In this document: in pieces, positions 5,490 to 10,651 of the stretch | Position numbering within the stretch: the first letter of the stretch is position 1 | Layout: the number at the start of each line of letters is the position of its first letter | Assembly: GCA_947302675.1 (NCBI GenBank) | Contig: CAMYWI010000018.1 | Coordinates: 1 to 10,651 of the forward strand | Direction of reading: 5' to 3' | Origin: an uncultured Selenomonadales bacterium | GTDB taxonomy: Bacteria > Bacillota_C > Negativicutes > Selenomonadales > Selenomonadaceae | Length of the DNA: 10,651 nt | Program-made: the position numbers and the translations under genes | The notes under the pieces: generated by a model | What the model was told of the DNA's origin: nothing | Database searches by the model: none | Seen by the model: the letters and a program-made list of their open reading frames with translations, nothing else

Positions 5490-8400
5490 TCACATCCTAA
5501 CCACTCGCCCGCCGTTGAGCAGGTAAAGATATTTTTCCGCGACGTTAATTTTCAACAATGCCTCAACCGCCGCCGCGTACAGCTCAATCTGAATTCGATA
5601 ACGCTCGCCGATATTCTCCGCGTCGCGGTCAGTCTTGTAGTCAAGCAAAACCCACTTGCCCGCCGCGTCTTTGAACAGCAAATCGATTATCCCTTGTATG
5701 AAAATTTTCTCGTCGACGTGGAAAAACCGTTGCGCGTCAATCAGCCGACTGAACGGCAACTCGCGATAAAACTCCTGCGCCGTAACGAGCCGCCGACCAA
5801 TTTCGCTGTTGAAAAATTTTGCGAGTCGCTCCGTTTTGATTAGCTTGACGTGTTCTTTTGAAATGATTTCGCGCCGCGCAAGCTCCTCAATCTGCGCGGC
5901 TATTCCGTTTGCCGACAAGTCGCCGCTCAGGTTCAAACTCTGCATGATTTTATGCATGAGCGAGCCGAACTCCGCGCCCGAAATTTCTTTCTTCTGCATG
6001 AAGTCAGGGCGTCGATAGATAAATTTCTTCTGAGTGAAAGTTTCCAGTTGCGGCAAGTCCTCTTCCTCCGCGCGGCGTTTTAGTTCGGTGACGGAAAGTT
6101 TCGCGGGGATTTGGGCGAGCGGCGTCGGCGAAAGTTTTTCGGGAGCTTGGAAAGTTTTTTGTGCGACTTCGACGAGTGACCGCTCCTTGACTTCCGCAAC
6201 TTCTTCAACCGTCACGAGGCGCGAGTCAATGACCGGCGCGAGTGCGTCTTTTATCGGCAACAGCCAATCCATGAACTTGCTCGCCGCTAAAATGTCGTAG
6301 TCGCTCGGCGTGTCGACCTGCCGCAACTTTTCGAGTGCCGACTTGGAAGTTACGCCCGTCAAAAATAATTTTTCCTCCGCCCGCGTCAATGCCACGTACA
6401 AAATCCGCAACTCTTCCGCGAGCGACTCTTCCCGAATTTTCCGCGATACGGCTTGCGTCGCCAGCGTCTTGACTTTCAGCAGGGAATTTTCGGGCGTCCT
6501 GTGCGCTCCAATGCCAAACTCCTTGTGCATGAAAAGCCGGTTCTTGGTGTAATCGTCGGTGTTGAACGGCTTGCCGATGCCCGCCACGAACACAACGGGA
6601 TATTCAAGCCCCTTGCTCTTATGAATCGTCACGACGCGCACGACGTTTTCATTCTCGCCCAAAACCGTCGCCGTCGGCAAATCCTTCGACAGGTCGCGAA
6701 TCTTTTTAATGAACTCAATAAATCTCGACAAGCCGCGAGCGTCAGTTGACTCAAAAATTGCGGCGCGGTCAATCAGAATTCGCAAGTTCGCCTGCCGCGC
6801 ATCGCCGCGAGTTTCCTTGCCGATAAAATCGTAGTAGCCCGTCTCGCGATAGAGCGTGCTCAAAAGTTCGGGGACGCCGAGCTGACGAGCCATACCGCGC
6901 CAAAGATTTATCTTAGACAAAAAATCTTTGCACTTGTCCGAGCCGAGACTGACCGCCGTATAAAAGTCCGCGTCGGGGTTCGCGATTTTAATCTCGGCAA
7001 GCTCCTCCGCCGTGAAATTGCCAATCGGACTGAGCATGACGGCGGCAAGCGGAATGTCCTGCCGCGCGTTGTCAAGCACTTGCAACAGGCTCATGACGAC
7101 TTGAATTTCCGTCGCGCGAAAATAATTTTCCTCGTCGGGAACGTAAGCGGGCACGCCGTACTTTTTGAGCGTGTCGAGAATTTCAAAGGCGGTCGTCTTC
7201 GGTGAGCGGTGCAAAATTACAATGTCCCTGAATTCAACGGGGCGATATTTGTCGCCGTCGCGCACAAGCTTTTTCGACGCAATCAGCGCATGAATTTTCC
7301 CCGCGATAAAGCGCATTTCAAGCTTAATGTCTTTGCCGTCGTCGTCCGAGCCACTTTCCTTTTTTATGTAGAAAAATTCGGGGCGTTCATCGAAATAATT
7401 CTTGCCCGTCTCGTAGCTCGCGCCGAATTGCAGTTGCGCCGCCTCGTTGTAATCAATCTCGGTCGCGCGACGATTCATGAGCCTCTTGAAAATCTCGTTG
7501 ACCGCGCAGATAATTTTCTCGCGACTGCGAAAGTTTTTCGAGAGATTTATACAGCGATAGGAATTCATCTTGTCCTTGAAGTTCTCGGCGTCGACGAGGC
7601 GGAAACGATAAATCGACTGCTTGACGTCACCGACGAAAAACAGATTGTCGCCGCGCGAAATTTTCTTGACAATCGCCTCCTGCACACCGTTTGTATCTTG
7701 ATACTCGTCAACCATGATGAACTTGAACTTGTCGCGGTAGGCGGCGGCGACTTCGGGCGCGGCGTCGAAGATATTTAGCGCGAAGTGCTCCATGTCGTTG
7801 AAGTCGATAATGCCGCGCTCGCGCTTGGCGGCGGCGAACTTTTTTGCAAAAGCCTTCGTGACGCGAATCAACTCTTTAACCGGCGCAAAAAGCCCGCGAA
7901 CGTCGGAGATCATTTTGTCTTCGTGCGCAAGAAAATATTTCTCGCGGAGGTTTTCGACTTTCTTCTTGTAATCATCGCGCAGAGTTTGAATTTTATCCTT
8001 GATGATTTTTTTATCGCCGACAAACTTTCCGCCGCCGAAGTTCCCGAACTTAACCGCCAAAATTTTGTCGTGAGTCTTATCCCAGTCGTCGCGCGTGCTT
8101 TTCAAGTCGTTGAGCTGATTAAAGTCGTCGGCAATAATTTTAACCTTGATGTTATTCGTTTCGGCGAGTGCGTTGGCTTCGTCGCACTCGGCAAAAATTT
8201 TATCGAACGTCGCAGAAATGTAGGGCTTGAGAAATTTAAACCAAGTAGTATCTTCGAGCCGCGCAGATTCGGGCAAGTCATAGGGCGCGGCGAGCGAATC
8301 AAACCAAGCGTCGGGGTAGGGCAAACTCAGCGAAAATGCGTGCAAGTCAAGAATCATCTCGTGAAGATTGTCGTCGCCGTGAACGTTGCCGCCGAAAGCG

Positions 8401-8876
8401 TCCGTGAAGTTTTTAAAAGTCTCGTCGCCGCGCGTGTAATTCTCCTCGAAAAGCTCCTCAATGACTTCCTTTTTTAAAAGGTCAAGCTCGTTGGTATCCG
8501 CCGCGCGAAATTTCGGGTCGAGGTCGATACGCGAAAAATTTCTGCGCAAGACCGACTGGCAAAAAGAATGCATGGTCGTTATCTGCGCACCGCTCAAAAG
8601 AATTATCTGCCGTTCGAGCCGCGCTTGATTGGCGGCGTCGAGTTCGGTTTCAAGACGTTTTGTGAGTGCAATTTGAATTCGCGAGCGCATTTCCTGCGCG
8701 GCGGCGTTTGTGAAAGTCATGATTAGCATTTCGTCGACTTGGCAGGAATTTTCTTCAATCAAACTTATAACGCGCTCGGTGAGTGTACGAGTTTTGCCTG
8801 CGCCTGCCGCCGCCGCAATCAGCAAATTTTCGCCGCGAGCCTCAACTGCCTCTCGCTGTTCCTTTGTAAGCTCCAT
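5490..8876 (-). CDS. addA: ATP-dependent helicase/nuclease subunit A (AddA)
   Basis: A 1128-residue UvrD-superfamily 3'-5' helicase with a C-terminal PD-(D/E)XK nuclease, for double-strand-break end resection before RecA-dependent repair. Seen in order: Walker A AAAAGAGKT at 21-29, MTFTNAAAQEMR (motif Ia), HSFC, DFNDMEHFAL near 358-367, Walker B VDEYQDT at 389-395, GDVKQSIYRF at 416-425, TIHKSKGLEYPVVFVAG near 750-766, LYVALTRAEEKL near 826-837, and the nuclease with GSLMH at 971-975, GIIDLL near 1062 and LLDYKTD near 1077. The ATG at 8876 is preferred over the ATG at 8891: GAGG at 8888-8885 precedes the former at a usable distance and nothing precedes the latter. It heads the five-gene operon. 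The usual partner gene addB is absent on either side here. It is slightly shorter than the Bacillus protein (about 1230). Confidence 0.93.
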   Translation of the reverse strand: MELTKEQREAVEARGENLLIAAAAGAGKTRTLTERVISLIEENSCQVDEMLIMTFTNAAAQEMRSRIQIALTKRLETELDAANQARLERQIILLSGAQITTMHSFCQSVLRRNFSRIDLDPKFRAADTNELDLLKKEVIEELFEENYTRGDETFKNFTDAFGGNVHGDDNLHEMILDLHAFSLSLPYPDAWFDSLAAPYDLPESARLEDTTWFKFLKPYISATFDKIFAECDEANALAETNNIKVKIIADDFNQLNDLKSTRDDWDKTHDKILAVKFGNFGGGKFVGDKKIIKDKIQTLRDDYKKKVENLREKYFLAHEDKMISDVRGLFAPVKELIRVTKAFAKKFAAAKRERGIIDFNDMEHFALNIFDAAPEVAAAYRDKFKFIMVDEYQDTNGVQEAIVKKISRGDNLFFVGDVKQSIYRFRLVDAENFKDKMNSYRCINLSKNFRSREKIICAVNEIFKRLMNRRATEIDYNEAAQLQFGASYETGKNYFDERPEFFYIKKESGSDDDGKDIKLEMRFIAGKIHALIASKKLVRDGDKYRPVEFRDIVILHRSPKTTAFEILDTLKKYGVPAYVPDEENYFRATEIQVVMSLLQVLDNARQDIPLAAVMLSPIGNFTAEELAEIKIANPDADFYTAVSLGSDKCKDFLSKINLWRGMARQLGVPELLSTLYRETGYYDFIGKETRGDARQANLRILIDRAAIFESTDARGLSRFIEFIKKIRDLSKDLPTATVLGENENVVRVVTIHKSKGLEYPVVFVAGIGKPFNTDDYTKNRLFMHKEFGIGAHRTPENSLLKVKTLATQAVSRKIREESLAEELRILYVALTRAEEKLFLTGVTSKSALEKLRQVDTPSDYDILAASKFMDWLLPIKDALAPVIDSRLVTVEEVAEVKERSLVEVAQKTFQAPEKLSPTPLAQIPAKLSVTELKRRAEEEDLPQLETFTQKKFIYRRPDFMQKKEISGAEFGSLMHKIMQSLNLSGDLSANGIAAQIEELARREIISKEHVKLIKTERLAKFFNSEIGRRLVTAQEFYRELPFSRLIDAQRFFHVDEKIFIQGIIDLLFKDAAGKWVLLDYKTDRDAENIGERYRIQIELYAAAVEALLKINVAEKYLYLLNGGRVVRM

Positions 8877-8926
8877 AACCAAAAACCTCATTAAAAAACA
8901 AAAGTTGCGGGTAGTAGAGTAGTAGA

Positions 8927-9043
8927 GGGGGCGTCATGGATGACGCCCCACGCGCCGCGTTTCAACAGGATGTTGAAGCGGCGACGCCCCTGCGAGGGGT
9001 CTTTTTCTTTGCTACTTTCTTTTGGACAAGCAAAAGAAAGTAG
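8927..9043. repeat. Cassette of four consecutive hairpins in the addA-rfbC gap
   Basis: Four inverted repeats follow each other: GGGGCGTCAT/ATGACGCCCC (8928-8937/8940-8949); CGCCGC+TTCAACA/TGTTGAA+GCGGCG (8953-8967/8971-8983, two-base bulge); CCCCT/AGGGG (8987-8991/8995-8999) followed by TCTTTTTCTTT; and a perfect 13-bp CTACTTTCTTTTG/CAAAAGAAAGTAG (9012-9024/9031-9043). GACGCCCC occurs twice (8942-8949, 8983-8990), so the first arm has two possible partners. Just before, GTAGTAGA is present as two tandem copies (8911-8926). The rest of the gap, 9044-9127, holds nothing I can name, and no convincing addA promoter is seen. The layout looks like a dispersed intergenic repeat (REP- or MITE-like), but other copies lie outside this window. 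Confidence 0.75.
8936..9043 (+). CDS. Possible 35-residue ORF co-extensive with the hairpin cassette
   Basis: An ATG at 8936 opens 35 codons ending at TAG 9041-9043, exactly at the end of the last hairpin arm. The peptide begins MDDAPRAAFQQDVEAATP and ends FFFATFFWTSKRK. A GAGGGGG run (8925-8931) lies 4 nt before the start, within the possible range of a ribosome binding site. The reading frame runs through all the inverted repeats, so it may simply be a by-product of a repeat. It is opposite in direction to both neighbouring genes and has no recognisable promoter. I have an uncertain memory of similar short predicted peptides ending in TFFW-x-SKRK from repeats in unrelated genomes. Real translation is doubtful. 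Confidence 0.25.
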   Translation: MDDAPRAAFQQDVEAATPLRGVFFFATFFWTSKRK

Positions 9044-9127
9044 ATCCTAAACTCAAAAATTAATTTTAAAGTCGAATCAACGAGACAGTCGGTTCCGCGT
9101 GCCCACGCTTTGACAAAGGGGGGACAA

Positions 9128-9685
9128 TCAAAACTTTAGCTCGCCGCGCTCCAGACGTTCACGAAGAGTAGGAGCCTTAGCATCCTTATCAGCAAGAATC
9201 GTCGGCGCAAAGGGCCACTCAATCTTAATCTCGGCGTCGTCCCAACGAATATTCCCGTCACAAGTCGGCGCGTAGAAATTATCCGCCTTGTACTGAATCT
9301 CCACGTCGTCAGTGAGCGTCAAGAAACCATGAGCAAAGCCGCGCGGAATCAGCAACTGCTTTTTATTCTCCGCCGTCAACTCGACCGCAACCCACTTGGC
9401 AAAAGTCTCCGAGCCTTCGCGAATATCAACTGCCACATCCAAAAGTTTTCCGCGCGTGCAACGTACAAGCTTTGTCTGCGCAAAAGGAGCCGTCTGATAG
9501 TGCAAGCCGCGCAATGTTCCCTTCTGCGCGGAGTAAGATTGATTGTCCTGTACGAACTCGAAAGTCAATCCCGCCGCTTGGAACTTACGAGCCGACCACG
9601 TCTCCATGAACCAACCGCGTGCGTCGCCAAAAACTTTCGGCTCCAAAATCAAGACGCCCTCCAAATCCGTCTTAGCCACCTGCAT
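9128..9685 (-). CDS. rfbC: dTDP-4-dehydrorhamnose 3,5-epimerase (RfbC/RmlC)
   Basis: Epimerises dTDP-4-keto-6-deoxyglucose at C3 and C5, the third step of dTDP-L-rhamnose synthesis for surface polysaccharides. The 185-residue cupin-fold protein has FGDARGWFMETW at 19-30, QDNQSYSAQKGTLRGLHYQ at 46-64 with R59 and the catalytic H62, K72 in the KLVR strand, LLIPRGFAHGFL at 111-122 and the catalytic Y132 in YKADNFYAP; these correspond to the His/Lys/Tyr active site of RmlC. The ATG at 9685 is chosen because GGAGGG (9697-9692) sits ideally before it; a TTG further up (9700) would be part of that ribosome binding site. No rfbA, rfbB or rfbD gene is adjacent. It has its own promoter (9718-9746), and the hairpin cassette lies downstream of it. 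Confidence 0.96.
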   Translation of the reverse strand: MQVAKTDLEGVLILEPKVFGDARGWFMETWSARKFQAAGLTFEFVQDNQSYSAQKGTLRGLHYQTAPFAQTKLVRCTRGKLLDVAVDIREGSETFAKWVAVELTAENKKQLLIPRGFAHGFLTLTDDVEIQYKADNFYAPTCDGNIRWDDAEIKIEWPFAPTILADKDAKAPTLRERLERGELKF

Positions 9686-9717
9686 AAAAAATCCCTCCAA
9701 AAAGTTTAATCGCGGGC

Positions 9718-9746
9718 AGTTTATCTGTTTTGCTGTTGACCGTCAA
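9718..9746 (-). promoter_or_regulatory. Promoter of rfbC
   Basis: On the minus strand: TTGACG (9746-9741), a 17-base spacer, TAAACT (9723-9718). The predicted start near 9711 gives a leader of about 26 nt. Its -35 shares base 9741 with the -35 of the divergent promoter. Confidence 0.7.
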
Positions 9747-9764
9747 GCGCAAATAACGTATTCT
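9736..9764 (+). promoter_or_regulatory. Promoter of the small ORF / HAD phosphatase unit
   Basis: TTGACC at 9736-9741, a 17-base spacer and TATTCT at 9759-9764. The predicted start near 9771 lies about 21 nt before the GTG of the 25-codon ORF. The two opposing -35 boxes form the palindrome TTGAC-C-GTCAA (9736-9746), so only one polymerase could be bound at a time. Confidence 0.65.
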
Positions 9765-9791
9765 ATTACAAACGATTTTGGAGGCGATTGC

Positions 9792-9869
9792 GTGAATTTT
9801 TTTATAACAGGCAACAGCGCGGTTAGCGGCGGGATTGATTTGAATTTACTTAACAGCTACATAAAATAA
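9792..9869 (+). CDS. Small ORF of 25 residues, possible leader peptide
   Basis: GTG at 9792 is preceded by a perfect GGAGG (9780-9784) at 7 nt and, about 21 nt upstream, by a predicted transcription start. The peptide begins MNFFITGNSAVSGG and ends LLNSYIK; it has no signal peptide, no membrane segment and no run of one amino acid that would suggest classical attenuation. I do not recognise it. Its stop overlaps the next start as TAATG (9867-9871). The strong initiation region and immediate promoter make translation likely. Whether the product matters, or only its translation (keeping the downstream gene open to ribosomes), cannot be told. It could also be a worn-down gene remnant. Confidence 0.5.
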   Translation: MNFFITGNSAVSGGIDLNLLNSYIK

Positions 9870-9898
9870 TGGCGATTAATTGTTCGCGGGCGACGTGA
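9869..9898 (+). CDS. Nine-codon ORF bridging the small ORF and the HAD gene
   Basis: ATG at 9869 starts within the preceding stop (TAATG) and runs MAINCSRAT to TGA at 9896-9898, which overlaps the HAD start codon (TGATG). It has no ribosome binding site of its own. It makes sense only as a bridge for ribosomes that terminate and restart, and may be chance. Confidence 0.25.
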   Translation: MAINCSRAT

Positions 9899-10491
9899 TG
9901 AAAAAATTTGTCTTCGATTTGGACGGTACGATAACAAAGGCCGAGACGCTCCCCTTGCTCGCTAAAGAACTCGACCTCGCGGAAGAAATGCAACTGCTGA
10001 CGGATTTGACGCTCGGCGGAAAAATTCCCTTTGAAAAATCTTTCAAGCTCCGCTATCTCGTCCTGCGCAACATTCCGCTCAAAACGATTCAAGAAATTAT
10101 GGCGAAGGTGGAGCTTGACGCGGACATTGCCGACTTCATAAGGGCGAACAAAAAAAACTGCGCTGTCGTCACAGGCAACTTGGATTGTTGGGTTGAACCG
10201 ATTGTCGCGAAACTCGGTTGCGAAATTTTTTCTTCGACGAGTCGGCTTGAGGGAAATCTTCCCGTCCTTGAAAAAATTTTGGACAAGGGCGCGGTGATTC
10301 GCGAGTTGAAAAAGACTTGCGGCAAGGTTATCGCGGTCGGCGAGAGTTTTAACGATGTGCCGATGTTTGAAGAGGCGGACGTCGCGATAGCTTATGGCGG
10401 CGTTCATAAGCCCGTGAGCACGGCAATTTCAAACTCAAATTACGTCGTCTCCAACGCCGGCGCATTATGTCGGCTGTTAAAAATATTGTAA
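9898..10491 (+). CDS. HAD-superfamily phosphatase, phosphoserine-phosphatase-like (HAD-IB type)
   Basis: A 197-residue cytoplasmic phosphatase. Motif I is FDLDGT at 6-11 with nucleophile D7 and acid/base D9; motif II is VVTGN at 90-94 with T92; K143 is the likely motif III lysine; motif IV is GESFNDVPMFEEAD at 148-161, where an E replaces the usual first D but N152 and D153 are kept. The helical cap between about 12 and 80 is as in SerB-like enzymes. The substrate could be phosphoserine or another small phosphomonoester. The ATG at 9898 is chosen because homologues start directly at K-x-F-V-F-D-L-D-G-T; a TTG at 9880 would add six residues. There is no good ribosome binding site, so expression probably depends on coupling to the small ORFs upstream. 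Its codons 145-184 are duplicated downstream. Confidence 0.88.
   Translation: MKKFVFDLDGTITKAETLPLLAKELDLAEEMQLLTDLTLGGKIPFEKSFKLRYLVLRNIPLKTIQEIMAKVELDADIADFIRANKKNCAVVTGNLDCWVEPIVAKLGCEIFSSTSRLEGNLPVLEKILDKGAVIRELKKTCGKVIAVGESFNDVPMFEEADVAIAYGGVHKPVSTAISNSNYVVSNAGALCRLLKIL
10331..10450 (+). repeat. Direct repeat copy A (inside the HAD phosphatase gene)
   Basis: These 120 bases match 10532-10651 with six substitutions and no gap, at an offset of 201. They encode the HAD motif IV region and the following strands. Confidence 0.97.
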
Positions 10492-10512
10492 TTTATCGCA
10501 GGAGGAATTTTT

Positions 10513-10651
10513 ATGGAAAAAACACTGGTGCTCGCGGTCGAAGAAAGTTTTAACGATGTGCCAATGTTTGAAGAGGCGGACGTCGCCATAGCTTACGGCG
10601 GCGTTCATAAGCCCGTGAGCACGGCAATTTCAAACTCAAATTACGTCGTCT
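10513..10651 (+). CDS. Partial ORF: new start fused to a copy of the HAD C-terminal region; runs off the right edge
   Basis: AGGAGG at 10500-10505 lies 7 nt before ATG 10513, the strongest ribosome binding site in the window. The first residues are MEKTLVLAV; from about residue 8 the sequence repeats the upstream phosphatase from its motif IV onward (EESFNDVPMFEEADVAIAY and so on) to the window edge. Motifs I and II are absent, so on its own this part could not act as a HAD phosphatase. The only residue change inside the clean copy is G148 of motif IV to E, besides I to L just before it. It follows the HAD stop by 21 nt and would be cotranscribed. It may be a truncated duplicate, a chimera with the start of another gene, or an assembly artefact at a contig end. 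Confidence 0.6.
   Translation, partial: MEKTLVLAVEESFNDVPMFEEADVAIAYGGVHKPVSTAISNSNYVV
10532..10651 (+). repeat. Direct repeat copy B (reaches the window edge)
   Basis: Same reading frame as copy A. Substitutions lie at 10541, 10542, 10545, 10563, 10587 and 10596; the last 55 bases are identical to 10396-10450. The repeat may continue beyond the window. Confidence 0.97.

Noticed and set aside
7209..8477. Two long plus-strand frames (189 and 230 codons) inside addA
   Set aside because: They are antisense to a fully recognisable AddA protein, lack ribosome binding sites and show low-complexity shadow composition.
8987..9010. Hairpin CCCCT/AGGGG followed by TCTTTTTCTTT read as a transcription terminator
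   Set aside because: On the plus strand no established gene lies upstream of it, and on the minus strand no T-tract follows the stem, so it is treated as part of the repeat cassette.
9850..10407. A 185-codon minus-strand frame opposite the HAD phosphatase
   Set aside because: The plus strand encodes all HAD motifs in order; the minus frame has no family features.
1..10651. Recurrent GAAAATTTT/AAAATTTTT words on both strands
   Set aside because: They occur inside many genes, mostly as Lys/Asn/Ile/Phe codons, at no fixed spacing; they fit the general A/T-tract bias of this genome rather than a specific site.

Overview
The window reads as a piece of an anaerobic bacterial chromosome, about half GC, probably a Negativicutes/Selenomonadales-type Bacillota. 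The pointers are the anaerobic (cobalt-early) cobalamin genes cbiF-cbiG, an AddA-type rather than RecB-type helicase-nuclease, strong AGGAGG ribosome binding sites with frequent GTG/TTG starts, a gene-encoded CCA tail on the tRNA, and a dTDP-rhamnose gene suggesting surface polysaccharide. The lineage is inferred from gene content, not from a search.

Layout. (1) Positions 1-547, minus strand: a broken short-chain dehydrogenase gene, cut by the left edge. (2) 548-725: a divergent control region with two promoter-like sequences and a long inverted repeat. (3) 726-2379, plus strand: cbiF and cbiG, adjacent steps of corrin-ring synthesis. (4) 2389-2572: tRNA-Pro(TGG) with its own promoter, then a terminator that serves both strands. 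(5) 8876 down to 2571, minus strand: five tightly packed genes, addA, a secreted DUF985-type cupin, dapB, a small membrane b-type cytochrome (DUF4405-like) and an ADP-ribosylglycohydrolase. Gaps between them run from -1 to 13 nt and the unit ends at the shared terminator. (6) 8877-9127: a non-genic stretch holding four consecutive hairpins that are also open as one 35-codon frame. (7) 9128-9685, minus strand: rfbC. (8) 9686-9791: back-to-back promoters whose -35 boxes abut in one palindrome. (9) 9792-10491, plus strand: a 25-codon small ORF, a 9-codon ORF and a HAD phosphatase, linked by TAATG and TGATG overlaps. (10) 10513 to the right edge: a new ORF with a very strong ribosome binding site whose body repeats about 40 residues of the HAD C-terminal part.

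Most genes are housekeeping or widespread accessory genes. The parts that ordinary annotation would miss are the SDR gene that lost its NNAG segment, the inverted repeat between the SDR and cbiF promoters, the hairpin cassette with its overlapping ORF, the coupled small-ORF chain before the HAD gene, and the in-frame duplicated HAD tail at the right edge. No CRISPR array, transposase, phage gene or clear defence system is visible.
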